DNA of 64,000 nucleotides from the NCBI RefSeq assembly GCF_014697125.1, contig NZ_JACJRG010000035.1:1-64000 (forward strand), written 5' to 3'. Below the pieces are notes generated by a model. It saw only the letters and a program-made list of their open reading frames with translations, did not search any database and was not told the DNA's origin. Both the position numbers and the translations under genes were made by a program. Source of the DNA: Anabaena minutissima FACHB-250 (GTDB lineage: Bacteria; Cyanobacteriota; Cyanobacteriia; Cyanobacteriales; Nostocaceae). This document shows positions 9,752 through 18,820 of this stretch, one piece after another; the stretch's first letter is position 1; each line of letters opens with the position of its first letter.

Positions 9752-9913
9752 ATGATGAATACTCAATCTGTAAATAATTCCAAGAACAACACCAAAATCA
9801 ATAGCCCAAATACTGTTAAGTACCCAGAACTTAACGACTCAGAATTAGAGGTTGTTTGCGGAGGTGGAAATTTGATTGGACGTGATAGGAGTTTTTCAAG
9901 TCATGTCAAGTAA
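9752..9913 (+). CDS. Double-glycine leader peptide precursor (candidate RiPP/bacteriocin)
   Basis: A 53-residue frame too short for routine calling. The leader ends LNDSELEVVCGG, an exact fit to the LSxxELxxIxGG cleavage motif of C39-peptidase substrates (L at -12, E at -8, L at -7, V at -4, GG at -2/-1). Cleavage after residue 38 would release GNLIGRDRSFSSHVK, 15 residues, basic, with no cysteine. Two in-frame ATGs (9752, 9755) follow an AGGA box. It has its own promoter and is followed at 94 bp by a GNAT gene and then the C39 exporter, the expected maturation and export partners. The C-terminal lysine is the obvious amine for acylation, but this is inference. Confidence 0.8.
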   Translation: MMNTQSVNNSKNNTKINSPNTVKYPELNDSELEVVCGGGNLIGRDRSFSSHVK

Positions 9914-10006
9914 CTCAGTCATTGAAGTAGAGACTGAAGCAGCTTGACTGTCAAAGTAGATGATGACGTGAACTCTGATAAGTCAATAGGAACGGGAGTA
10001 AAGAAT

Positions 10007-10939
10007 ATGGGTAACACTCAATACGCCGACATGGTGCAATCATATCAATTGACTTTGATTGATACAACCAATGCCTCTGTTTATGAGGTATTTACCTATC
10101 CTCACTTCCGTTCTCTGTTGCAGAACTTGACACCCGATGTCCCTGTTGTGGGCATTGGGGTTGAGTTAGCAGGAAATCCCATTGGGTTAGCTTTAGCTCG
10201 TTATAGTCCACAAGTTTATGGGCAAATACTTTCTTTATTTGTTGTCCCTACTCATCGTAGCCAGGGTGTGGGTACAGCATTAATGGCGCGAATGGAAACA
10301 GAACTTCAGCACCGAGGCTGTACTGAAATCGAGATTAACTATCTCACAAGTTCTAATTCTCCGGCTTTGGAGGGTATTCTCACCCATCAAAAATGGTCTA
10401 CACCCAAAGCTAAAGCTTTGATATGCTACGCTTCCACAGATCGAGTTGAACAAACCAAGCAATCGCACTTGACGCAATATTTAGATCGTTTACTTACCCA
10501 TCTCCCAGCAGATTACAGCCTTTTTCCTTGGAATACTTTGACAATTAAAGAACGAGAAGAAATTGCACAGCAAGTAGAAACTGATGCTTTGATGCGTCGA
10601 TTTAATCCATTTTCGGAAGAAAACAAGCTAGAAACTCTTAATAGTCTGGGCTTACGCTATCAAAATCAAGTAGTTGGCTGGATAATTACCCATCGCACTG
10701 CACCTGATACTATCCGCTATACCCAAATGTTTGTAAATCCCAAATCTCAACCTTTGAGCCGCAGTACCTTATTATTAGCTAGAGCAATTCAACTACAAGT
10801 AGAGAATCTTCCCCATACCAAAGGCACTTTTCGGGTGGATATAGATAATACCCCAATGGTAAAGTTCGTTCATCGTCGCCTCAAACCATATTTGGACGAG
10901 ATTCGCTATGCCTGGAGTGCAACTAAGGTTTTGTCATGA
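10007..10939 (+). CDS. GNAT-family acyltransferase, probable peptide maturase
   Basis: About 310 residues from ATG 10007 (MGNTQYAD), chosen because GGGAG precedes it. An in-frame TTG at 9944 would add 21 poorly conserved-looking residues. Residues of about 30-140 form a GNAT fold with the acetyl-CoA motif VVPTHRSQGVGTALM (R-x-x-G-x-G/A). The C-terminal half (about 170-300) resembles a second GNAT domain (VVGWIITHR...) without that motif. Its stop overlaps the exporter start (ATGA), so the two are translationally coupled. Lysine-acylating GNAT maturases are known from selidamide-type lipopeptides of cyanobacteria. An acyl transfer to the upstream precursor is a reasonable hypothesis, and the acyl chain cannot be read from sequence. 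Confidence 0.8.
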   Translation: MGNTQYADMVQSYQLTLIDTTNASVYEVFTYPHFRSLLQNLTPDVPVVGIGVELAGNPIGLALARYSPQVYGQILSLFVVPTHRSQGVGTALMARMETELQHRGCTEIEINYLTSSNSPALEGILTHQKWSTPKAKALICYASTDRVEQTKQSHLTQYLDRLLTHLPADYSLFPWNTLTIKEREEIAQQVETDALMRRFNPFSEENKLETLNSLGLRYQNQVVGWIITHRTAPDTIRYTQMFVNPKSQPLSRSTLLLARAIQLQVENLPHTKGTFRVDIDNTPMVKFVHRRLKPYLDEIRYAWSATKVLS

Positions 10940-13086
10940 AGTACCATTGGGTAAGACAACATAGTGGGGAAGACTGTGCAGCAGCGAGTTTAGCTATTGT
11001 CGCCAAACATTATGGACGCTGTTTAAGAATTAACTATATTCGAGAATTGGTAGGCACTCGGCAAGGGGGAACTACCATGTTGGGGTTGAAATATGGCGCA
11101 CAAGCTTTGGGATTTGAGACGAAAGCGATTAAGGCCTCCCCCGACATTTTAGACGAACTGCACGAACTAACTTTACCTACCATTCTTTACTGGAAAGGTT
11201 ATCACTTTGTGGTGTTCTACGGGCAAAAAGGGAGGAAGTTTGTAATTTCCGATCCCGCAATGGGTATTCGCTATCTCACCCGCCAAGAACTCCTTAAGGA
11301 CTGGCAAGGCTATATGATGTTATTGCTAGAACCAGAACCACAGCGTTTTGCAGATCAAGCTGAAGACCCAACTCCGATTAATCCATTTACCAGTTTGCTG
11401 CATCGTCTCTGGCAACAACGGGGAATTTTGCAGGTTTTACTACCTTTAAATTTAGGGGTGGGATTATTAGCTTTAGCTACTCCATTGTTGTTGCAATTCC
11501 TCACCGACCAAGTTTTGGTAGAAAATAATAGTCAACTGCTGACTCTGGTGGCTGTGGGAGTGATGGGGTTAACCTTGGTCAATAGTGGTTTGACTTGGAC
11601 GCAATCGAATTTGGTGGCTGCATTTGCAGAAAAGTTGCAGAAAGAACTAAAACTGGATTTTGGTAAACAAGTGCTGCATTTGCCTTTGTCCTATCATGAA
11701 GCTCGTCGCAGTGGTACGGCAATTCGCCGTTTGGCTGATATTCAACAGATTAATTTGCTGATTTCTCAATTGGTGATTGAGTTACCAATTAAAACTTTTA
11801 TTGGCTTGGTTGCTGTTAGTTTTATCTTTGTTTATAGCTGGCAGTTGGGATTAGTGACTGTAGGATTAGGCATTGCCATGATCTTCGCAACTTTGGCTTT
11901 TCAACCGAAAATTAAACAAGTAACTAACCGTTCCTTCGCTGTTGCAGGTGAAAATGCTGGGGTATTATCTGAAGCATTTAATGGAGCATTAACCCTGAAA
12001 ACAATGGCAGCTGCACCGCAACTATGGTCGGAAATTCAAGAGCGTTCACAACGGGAATCAAAATACAACTTACGTGCAGCGAAAATCCATGTTAGCAATC
12101 AGACAATTTCCGAAGCGATCGCAGGTGTCGGTACAGTTATCTTACTTTGGTTTGGTAGTTTGCTGGTTTTTCAGGATCACCTCACCATTGGCAGGTTAAT
12201 TGCCATTTACGGCTTGAAAGAAGGCTTTTTGCAGTTTGCGATCGCATTTGTTAAATTCATCAGCGAGTGGACGGAGATTAAAGCCATTACCAGCTTACTA
12301 GCTGAACTGTTTGAATATATCCCCGAACATCAAGGTGATGCGGCTAAACCCTGGGTTCACTTGTCAGATACAGCCGATATTCAACTCAAAAACCTGACTT
12401 TTTACTATCCTGGTCGGTTAAAACTGCTAGAAAATTTATCGGTGACTATTCCTGGTGGTCAGGCGATCGCGCTTATGGGTAAATCTGGTTGTGGTAAAAG
12501 TACCATTGCTAAGTTACTCACTCGCCTTTATTCTCTAAACTCTGGGGAAATTTTCATAGGCGATCGCGCTTTGTCTGATTTACCTCTCGATTGTTTACGT
12601 CAGCAAGTGGTTCTCGTCCCTCAAGATAGCTTCTTTTTACACCGTTCCATTATTGATAACTTCCGGCTGAGTGTCCCCAATGCCACTATTGAAGAAATTA
12701 TAGAAGCTTGCCGAGTTGCGGGAGCCGATGAATTTATTTGCCGGTTTCCCCAACAATATGAAACCATCTTGGGGGTCGTGGGTGCAAACATCTCCGGTGG
12801 GCAAAAACAGCGAATTGCGATCGCTCGCGCTCTTTTAAAGAATCCACCAATTCTGATTTTGGATGAATCTACGGCTAATCTCGATCCCATTACCGAAACT
12901 GAAGTGCTTGATCGCGTATTAAATCATCGTCGGGGCAAAACTACTATTCTCATTAGCCATCGTCCCCAAGTTATTCTGCGTGCAGATTGGTTGGTGATGC
13001 TCAATCAAGGGCAGTTGCAATTTAATGGTAAACCCGAATATTTCCAAGCTGCTAATTTGCCTAATATGTATTACCTAAGCTGTTAG
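10936..13086 (+). CDS. Peptidase C39 domain ABC transporter (PCAT), leader-cleaving exporter
   Basis: The 716-residue protein has all three parts of a PCAT. The N-terminal C39 protease domain has Q8, D13-C14 (QHSGEDCAAAS), H90 (GYHFVVFYG) and D106 (ISDPAMG). Membrane segments lie at about 150-430. The ABC ATPase has Walker A GKSGCGKST near 515, signature ISGGQKQR and Walker B ILILDEST. It would cut precursors after Gly-Gly and export the core across the inner membrane. It overlaps the GNAT gene by 4 bp. No HlyD-type adaptor or outer-membrane channel is encoded next to it. The convergent neighbour at 13116 closes the operon. Confidence 0.92.
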   Translation: MKYHWVRQHSGEDCAAASLAIVAKHYGRCLRINYIRELVGTRQGGTTMLGLKYGAQALGFETKAIKASPDILDELHELTLPTILYWKGYHFVVFYGQKGRKFVISDPAMGIRYLTRQELLKDWQGYMMLLLEPEPQRFADQAEDPTPINPFTSLLHRLWQQRGILQVLLPLNLGVGLLALATPLLLQFLTDQVLVENNSQLLTLVAVGVMGLTLVNSGLTWTQSNLVAAFAEKLQKELKLDFGKQVLHLPLSYHEARRSGTAIRRLADIQQINLLISQLVIELPIKTFIGLVAVSFIFVYSWQLGLVTVGLGIAMIFATLAFQPKIKQVTNRSFAVAGENAGVLSEAFNGALTLKTMAAAPQLWSEIQERSQRESKYNLRAAKIHVSNQTISEAIAGVGTVILLWFGSLLVFQDHLTIGRLIAIYGLKEGFLQFAIAFVKFISEWTEIKAITSLLAELFEYIPEHQGDAAKPWVHLSDTADIQLKNLTFYYPGRLKLLENLSVTIPGGQAIALMGKSGCGKSTIAKLLTRLYSLNSGEIFIGDRALSDLPLDCLRQQVVLVPQDSFFLHRSIIDNFRLSVPNATIEEIIEACRVAGADEFICRFPQQYETILGVVGANISGGQKQRIAIARALLKNPPILILDESTANLDPITETEVLDRVLNHRRGKTTILISHRPQVILRADWLVMLNQGQLQFNGKPEYFQAANLPNMYYLSC

Positions 13087-13115
13087 TTAAGGTGTACCTC
13101 TGTTGGAGATTCGTG

Positions 13116-16100
13116 TTAACCCACTGCACCCAAAGATTGCAGCGTCAAAATCGTCGCATCTGTTAACCCTTTTACTCTAGTAATATTCATTCCCTCATAC
13201 AGCCGTTTTGCTCTCAAAATCCGCATACACTCACCCGTTTTCACATCCCAAATCCTCACAGTTTGGTCTTGAGAACCACTTGCGACAACTTCCCCATCTG
13301 GACTAAAAGCTACGGAAGATACTAAATGTGTATGCCCAACGCAGACATGATTGCATTCGCCTGTATTTACATTCCAAATTCTCACAGTTTGGTCATGGGA
13401 AGCACTAGCAAGGATTTGTCCATCAGGACTAAAGGCAATGGCAAATACCCAATTGGTATGTCCAGTCAATGTTTTGAGACATTTACCTGTCTTCCAGTCC
13501 CATATTTTTACTGTTTGGTCGGTGCTGCAAGTAGCGATAATTTCACCATTGGGACTAAAAATAGCTAAGTAAACACGACTATCATGTCCTTGTAATGTGT
13601 TGATGCAATCACCTTGACAATAATCCCACAGTTTTACAGATTGGTCAGCACTGGCACTAGCTAACATTTGCCCGTCTGGACTCCAAGCAATTCCCAGGAT
13701 TTTATCGGTATGTTCGCGTAAGGTTGTGAGACATTGACCTGTGCTAATATCCCATAGCTTGACTGTACAATCTGCGCTACCAGTGGCGAGAATTTTACCT
13801 TGGGGATGAAAAGCAACGGCATATAGCCAATCTGTATGTCCTAGTAAAATTTGAAAGCATTTTCCTGTATTGATGTTCCACAATCTTACTGAGGAATCTG
13901 TACTCGCACTTGCCAAAATTTGTCCATCTGGGCTAAAGGCAATACCATAAATAAAGTCTGTATGTCCTTGCAAACTTTTGATCAAACTACCAGTTTGCCA
14001 ATCCCATAGCTTAACGGTTTTGTCATTACTACCACTGGCTAAGATCCCCCCAACCCCTATTAATAAGGGAGGCGAAGGCGGGATTGGACTAAATGCGACA
14101 GGTAAAGCCCAATCTGTATTACCGTACCAAGTCTTTAAACATTGTCCAGTACGAGAATCCCAAAGTCTCACGCTTTGGTCTAAACTCACGCCTACTAACG
14201 TGTGTCCATCTGAGTTAAAGGCCACGGAACAAACTTCATTAGTGTGTCCGTGTAGAGTTTTGATGCAAGTGTTGGTTTGACAATCCCAGAGTTTGATGGT
14301 GCGATCGCCACTACCACTGACTAAAATTTTACTATCAGGACTATAGGCAATAGAATAGACACTGTTAGTATGTCCGGTGTAAGTTTGCAGGCATTCACCT
14401 GTATGATAATTCCAGAGTTTGATGGTGCGATCAGCACTACCACTAGCTAAAGTTTGCCCATCTGCACTAAACGCCACCGAACGCACCCACCCAGTATGTG
14501 CTATTAAAGTTCTCAAATATTTACCTTGATGCACATCCCAGAGTTTAATTGTGTGGTCAGCACCACTACTCGCTAAAACTTGACCATCCGGACTGAAAGC
14601 AACGCAACGCACCCAATCTGTATGACCTGCAAGGGTTTGCAAGCAAGTACCATCATAGATATTCCAAACTTTGATAGTGCGATCGCCGCTTGCACTGGCT
14701 AAAATCTCACCCTCTGGATGAAATGCTACAGAAAATACCTCATGCTCATGCCCTGTTAACGTTTTTATACAAACACCATCCCGGACATTCCAAAGTTTAA
14801 TATTCTGGTCAGCACCGCAACTCGCCAAGATTTCGCCATCTGGACTAAACACGACAAAGCGCACCCAATTGTTGTGTCCTTGACAAATCAGCAATAATTT
14901 ACCTGTTTTCACCTCCCATACACGAATATGACAATCGGTGTCACAGGTAGCTAAAAGTTGACCATCTGGACTAAAAGCAGCAGATAAAATATTACCCAAA
15001 GTTTCAGTAAAAACACAGTGAGATATATCTGAGTCGGAAAAATTCACATCATGCAGGTTTACACCCTGAAGATAAGCTTGCCAAACAGTTAAACCCGAAA
15101 AATCGTAGCAACTGAGGTCAATTTGTGCTTGATGCAGCAGATTCAGAGCATTTCCCCCAGCATAGCCTGTGATTTGGGGTGATTTTCCACGTACGTTAGA
15201 AAGAATATGAACCAGACAATCAGCTATATTTTCCAGACTGCCAAGTTCTGTAATTAATTTATCGATAATGGGCTGAAGAATCAGACTAATTTGTGTCTCC
15301 CGTACATAATCTTTAGCTTGTGCCTTAATGAGTGCATGACTTGTAAATAAGGGAGTGTGGAAAGAAGATTGCTTTTCTATTCCCCATTGCTTAATTTCCT
15401 CACAAACTTGCTCAATTAACTGATTACTGACATACTCCATCACCACAGGTTGCTGAGTAAAGCCACCAGCATTTTTTTCAATTACAGAACGCCTTTGCAG
15501 TGACGAGAGTGATTCTAGTAATTCGCGGGGTCGGACATGAGCCACAAAATCTGCTTGTAAATCCCCTAGAGAAATAGGTTCGCGGTTGATGGCTAACCAG
15601 TACATAATCTCTCGTTCCAAGACTGTGAGACGCTGGAACTGTTGGTCAAGCAGGTCACGAATATCATCAAAAATGAATGTACCTTGCTGGGAAATTGACA
15701 GAAATTGGGCAACATTACCATCAAAAAAATCATGGATAGAAGAGGCTACAATCTTCAGAGCTAAAGGATTACCGCCATAGCGGGAAACTAAAACTTGCCA
15801 TTGGTCTGGGGAAGCTGTGAATTTACCTTTAACGTTAAATAATTCCCGTCCTTCTTTTTCTTGTAACCCTGTAAGTTGTAGAGAACGCACTGGCAAACTC
15901 TCCCCTTCATACTTAGCGAGTCCTTGGGGTTTTTCCCGTGAAGTGAGAATTAAACAACTTTGGTGGGAAGTTTCTGCCACACATTGCAGGAGTTGACCGT
16001 AACCTTCACATCCAGTACGATAACGACCAGTGCGATCGCCTGCTTGTAAAATTGACTCAGCATTATCCAGAATAATGAGACAGCGCGACGAACGTAAATA

Positions 16101-16841
16101 CTTGAGTAAAAGCAAGATTCTCCCGTTTAACTGATTTGGTAAACTCGTTTCTTGCTGTTGAGATACAAACTGAATCAATTGAGCCAAAATATCTTCCACC
16201 GGCGGCGCGTTGCGGAGGCTGCGCCAAACTATGTATTGAACTGGGGATGAAAAAGATGAAATTCCCCCTTGTTCCCTTGTCTCATTCTCCCTTCGACTGC
16301 CAATAATTTCTTGTGCCAGCTTAACCGATAGTGTCGTTTTACCAATTCCACCCATTCCCAGCAACGTCACTAGGCGACAGTTGTCCTGCGTCACCCATCG
16401 CTTAACAGTCTCCAGTTCTTCACTGCGACCGTAAAAAATAGATACATCCGGTGCTTCCCCCCAATCTGCCAAAAATTCTCCTTGTCCCCTTGTCCCCTTG
16501 TCCCCCTTGTCCCCTTCTGCCTCCTGCCTCCTGCCTCCTGCCTTCTCTTGTGCCACATCTTCCCAATTCAACCCAAGCACCTGACAGTAGGCTTTAAACG
16601 CCTCAGCATTAATTGCTTGCTTTCCCGCTAAGAAACGTTTCCATGTTCCTTCAGATACACCAACAGCGAGAACACCATGTTCTTTCCAAGAGACACCTAA
16701 AACTTCACTGGCTAATTCTATCCATCTGAAATCATCAACAGACCAAGCCTTTTCACTTCTGGCTTGTTTAATGCTTGCGAGTCCCTGTTGAGAAGCTTTG
16801 AGAGTAGCCACGATTTTTAAGTGAGTCCTACTATACCTCAA
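13116..16841 (-). CDS. NB-ARC STAND ATPase with WD40 propellers
   Basis: 1241 residues. Residues 1-95 form an N-terminal helical region found before cyanobacterial NB-ARC proteins (VSEGTWKRFLAGKQAINAEAF). The NB-ARC domain has P-loop GMGGIGKTT (162-170) and Walker B CLIILDNAES. About 14 WD40 repeats follow (SPDGQ-LAS-S-D-T-KLW), enough for two seven-bladed propellers. STAND proteins of this layout are signal-gated switches; the output partner is not evident. Two repeat-derived inserts sit inside the frame: a heptamer-type tandem repeat encoding the linker GGRRQEAEGDKGDKGTRGQG (16489-16550) and a dispersed repeat inside one WD40 blade (14040-14085). Confidence 0.88.
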   Translation of the reverse strand: MRYSRTHLKIVATLKASQQGLASIKQARSEKAWSVDDFRWIELASEVLGVSWKEHGVLAVGVSEGTWKRFLAGKQAINAEAFKAYCQVLGLNWEDVAQEKAGGRRQEAEGDKGDKGTRGQGEFLADWGEAPDVSIFYGRSEELETVKRWVTQDNCRLVTLLGMGGIGKTTLSVKLAQEIIGSRRENETREQGGISSFSSPVQYIVWRSLRNAPPVEDILAQLIQFVSQQQETSLPNQLNGRILLLLKYLRSSRCLIILDNAESILQAGDRTGRYRTGCEGYGQLLQCVAETSHQSCLILTSREKPQGLAKYEGESLPVRSLQLTGLQEKEGRELFNVKGKFTASPDQWQVLVSRYGGNPLALKIVASSIHDFFDGNVAQFLSISQQGTFIFDDIRDLLDQQFQRLTVLEREIMYWLAINREPISLGDLQADFVAHVRPRELLESLSSLQRRSVIEKNAGGFTQQPVVMEYVSNQLIEQVCEEIKQWGIEKQSSFHTPLFTSHALIKAQAKDYVRETQISLILQPIIDKLITELGSLENIADCLVHILSNVRGKSPQITGYAGGNALNLLHQAQIDLSCYDFSGLTVWQAYLQGVNLHDVNFSDSDISHCVFTETLGNILSAAFSPDGQLLATCDTDCHIRVWEVKTGKLLLICQGHNNWVRFVVFSPDGEILASCGADQNIKLWNVRDGVCIKTLTGHEHEVFSVAFHPEGEILASASGDRTIKVWNIYDGTCLQTLAGHTDWVRCVAFSPDGQVLASSGADHTIKLWDVHQGKYLRTLIAHTGWVRSVAFSADGQTLASGSADRTIKLWNYHTGECLQTYTGHTNSVYSIAYSPDSKILVSGSGDRTIKLWDCQTNTCIKTLHGHTNEVCSVAFNSDGHTLVGVSLDQSVRLWDSRTGQCLKTWYGNTDWALPVAFSPIPPSPPLLIGVGGILASGSNDKTVKLWDWQTGSLIKSLQGHTDFIYGIAFSPDGQILASASTDSSVRLWNINTGKCFQILLGHTDWLYAVAFHPQGKILATGSADCTVKLWDISTGQCLTTLREHTDKILGIAWSPDGQMLASASADQSVKLWDYCQGDCINTLQGHDSRVYLAIFSPNGEIIATCSTDQTVKIWDWKTGKCLKTLTGHTNWVFAIAFSPDGQILASASHDQTVRIWNVNTGECNHVCVGHTHLVSSVAFSPDGEVVASGSQDQTVRIWDVKTGECMRILRAKRLYEGMNITRVKGLTDATILTLQSLGAVG
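14040..14085. repeat. Dispersed repeat inserted in a WD40 blade
   Basis: CCCCTATTAATAAGGGAGG-type sequence, a kind normally found between genes, is read in frame as PIPPSPPLLIGVGGI. It lies between the FSP and LASGS parts of one repeat, where the other blades have FSPDGQILASGS. The insert adds about 12 residues to a surface loop. Confidence 0.65.
16489..16550. repeat. Tandem heptamer-type repeats (STRR) inside the NB-ARC gene
   Basis: Plus strand shows successive CTTGTCCC units followed by three CTGCCTC units, as in the short tandemly repeated repetitive sequences of heterocystous cyanobacteria. They encode the Gly/Lys/Asp/Arg-rich linker between the N-terminal helical region and the NB-ARC domain. 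Confidence 0.75.
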
Positions 16842-17029
16842 TCATTTATAGATATATTTGCAGAATGACAAGGTTTTTTGCAATAGCATAAAATTATGCG
16901 ATCGCCAAGATCATTTATCCTTGTTGCCATTACTCCAAAACTGATCTTGAAAATTTGAGACTATATAACGAATATCAAATAAATGTATAGAAATTATACA
17001 ATGTCATTTTTTAATTACAAATTAATCCA

Positions 17030-17923
17030 ATGTCTTTCCATTCTGGAGAAATTAGAGTCCAAACTCAGGCGGGAGTGAGAGAAGAGGCGCAACGTCTGTG
17101 TAATGTTATTAGTAGTACAATTAAACCATCTGCTGAAGAATTCCTGCATACGCAACAATTAGCAATTGCTAGTACAGTTGATAGCAAAGCTAGAGTCTGG
17201 GCTTCTTTATTAACAGGAAACCCTGGTTTTGTAGAAGTTTTAAACACGCAAACTATACAGATTAATGCTACTTCCATACAAACCGACCCATTACACCAAA
17301 ATCTGCAAACTAACAATGATATTGGGCTATTAGTAATTGATTTGGCAAACCGCAGGCGTTTGCGTTTGAATGGCAAAGCAGAGGTAAATCAGGAGAACAT
17401 AAAAATACAAATTCAGCAGGTATTTTTTAACTGTCCTAAATATATTCAGATACGTCACATAGAAAAAACTGTAATTGATTCACTAGAAAAACCGGAAACT
17501 TTTATCAGAGATGCTTTGAGCGAGACAAATCAACTTTGGATAACCCAAGCTGATACCTTTTTTATCGCTAGTTATCATCCAGAAAGTGGGGCTGATACTT
17601 CCCACCGAGGAGGACTTCCGGTATTTGTGCAAGTTGTGAATAGCAATAAGCTTGTGTTTCCCGATTACTCTGGTAATAATATGTTTCAGACCTTCGGTAA
17701 CTTGATTGTAAATCCCAATGCAGGTTTATTGTTTATAGATTTTGCACAAGGTCACACATTACAATTAACTGGAAAAGCAAAGGTGATTTGGGATGTAAAA
17801 AGATTAAATGAGTTTGCTGGGGCGCAACGTTTAGTAGAGTTTAATATTGAGCAGGTATTGGAAAGCAGGAATGCTTGTTCTATGCGTTGGCACTTTGGGG
17901 AATATTCGCCAGTAAATCCATAA
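17030..17923 (+). CDS. Pyridoxamine 5'-phosphate oxidase-like flavin-binding protein, two tandem split barrels
   Basis: 297 residues. Two related halves carry the same strand motif: GLLVIDLANRRRLRLNGKAEV near 100-120 and GLLFIDFAQGHTLQLTGKAKV near 235-255. This is the split-barrel FMN-binding fold, here duplicated. Between them, FFIASYHPESGADTSHRGGLPVFV resembles the start of the second barrel, where FMN phosphate contacts usually lie. Probably a flavin- or heme-linked oxidoreductase of the PNPOx-like superfamily; the substrate is not predictable. Free-standing gene. Confidence 0.8.
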   Translation: MSFHSGEIRVQTQAGVREEAQRLCNVISSTIKPSAEEFLHTQQLAIASTVDSKARVWASLLTGNPGFVEVLNTQTIQINATSIQTDPLHQNLQTNNDIGLLVIDLANRRRLRLNGKAEVNQENIKIQIQQVFFNCPKYIQIRHIEKTVIDSLEKPETFIRDALSETNQLWITQADTFFIASYHPESGADTSHRGGLPVFVQVVNSNKLVFPDYSGNNMFQTFGNLIVNPNAGLLFIDFAQGHTLQLTGKAKVIWDVKRLNEFAGAQRLVEFNIEQVLESRNACSMRWHFGEYSPVNP

Positions 17924-17943
17924 TGGACATAAATAAATTAGCA

Positions 17944-17974
17944 AGTAAATTAAATTAAATTAAATTAAATTAAG
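17944..17974. repeat. TTAAA pentamer tandem repeat
   Basis: About five direct copies of AAATT/TTAAA run into the stop codon of the toxin gene, so slippage could move that stop. Simple sequence; no function assigned. Confidence 0.6.
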
Positions 17975-18260
17975 AAAACTCGCCTTCAATATCTCTTGAT
18001 TGATGTAATACTCGAAAAATTTCTACACCATCAGTTATTTTTGTGTAAAACACAACGTAAGGCTTCACAGGAAAGCTTTTCAGTTCTTTCATTAAATCAT
18101 CTCGCTTTTTGCCCATATCAGGAAACTGAGCAAGCATGGGAAAACGATTCAGAATTTGAGCTATCTGTTTATCGGCTGCAATTTGATTCTGTTGAGCAAG
18201 GTAAGTCCAGATATCTTCCAAGTCTTGTTCGGCTTGCTGGGAAAGTCTGTAATGATTCAT
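17970..18260 (-). CDS. RelE/ParE-family toxin
   Basis: 96 residues with the ParE-type layout: MNHYRLSQQAEQDLEDIWTYL at the N-terminus, then LKSFPVKPYVVFYTKITDGVEIFRVLHQSRDIEGEF at the C-terminus, where R and the YVVFY strand are family hallmarks. It starts 2 bp after the antitoxin stop, the usual coupled order (antitoxin first). Family members poison gyrase or act as ribosome-dependent RNases. The close ParE look favours the first, but this is not settled by sequence. Confidence 0.85.
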   Translation of the reverse strand: MNHYRLSQQAEQDLEDIWTYLAQQNQIAADKQIAQILNRFPMLAQFPDMGKKRDDLMKELKSFPVKPYVVFYTKITDGVEIFRVLHQSRDIEGEFS

Positions 18261-18262
18261 TG

Positions 18263-18607
18263 TCAGCTATCTCGCTTTAGCTTACTCTGTCCTCGTGCCT
18301 TGATATTTTCCAGCAAATTAGACAGGGACTCATCATCATATTCAGTATATTCTCCATGCTTTAGCTGTTCGGCGGCGATCGCAATATCCCGTTGTAATGC
18401 TTCTAACTTCATCTGACGTAGTTCTTCTTCTGCACGCTTAAGTCTATCTATCATTTCCTGAAATGCGCTTGCATCCTGGACAACGACTTCTGCTTTACCA
18501 TTGACGGTAAGCACGAGAGGTGATTTGGTCGCCTTGATACGCTCTAGAAACTGTTTGACGTTGCGTTTAAAGTCTGTAAGTGAGTGAATCTGCTCTAGAT
18601 TAATCAT
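18263..18607 (-). CDS. Phd/YefM-family antitoxin
   Basis: 114 residues. The N-terminal Phd/YefM DNA-binding fold shows as LTDFKRNVKQFLERIKATKSPLVLTVNGKAEVVVQDASAFQEM. A charged helical tail (70-114) follows, which would wrap the toxin. It is the first gene of the pair and is probably autoregulatory on its own promoter upstream of 18607. The tail is longer than in minimal antitoxins. Confidence 0.88.
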   Translation of the reverse strand: MINLEQIHSLTDFKRNVKQFLERIKATKSPLVLTVNGKAEVVVQDASAFQEMIDRLKRAEEELRQMKLEALQRDIAIAAEQLKHGEYTEYDDESLSNLLENIKARGQSKLKRDS

Positions 18608-18820
18608 AAATTAAATATTGAATTACTTACTTAATTGAATCTTTATTCAATACTATCAAAATTCTGTTTGCCACACAAAATCAATAAATTGTCAAGACCA
18701 GTTTTTCAAGGGCTGCTGCGCTAAAAAACTGATCTTTCATTGGGTGGTGCGATCGCGTAATTTGAGAAAGATATAGATCCACACACTCCCAACACAGACG
18801 TTGATGACATGGAGTAAATC

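Noticed and set aside
9752..9913. Nif11 or nitrile-hydratase-type leader for the short precursor
   Set aside because: The leader is only 38 residues and lacks the long helical Nif11/NHLP region; it fits the simple double-glycine type.
9944..10006. TTG start extending the GNAT gene by 21 codons
   Set aside because: The extension is acidic and polar without family blocks, while ATG 10007 has a GGGAG ribosome site.
13330..15000. Repeated DNA with about 126-bp period, at first CRISPR-like
   Set aside because: The period equals one WD40 repeat (about 42 codons) and the similarity follows the protein motif; no short identical repeats with unique spacers.
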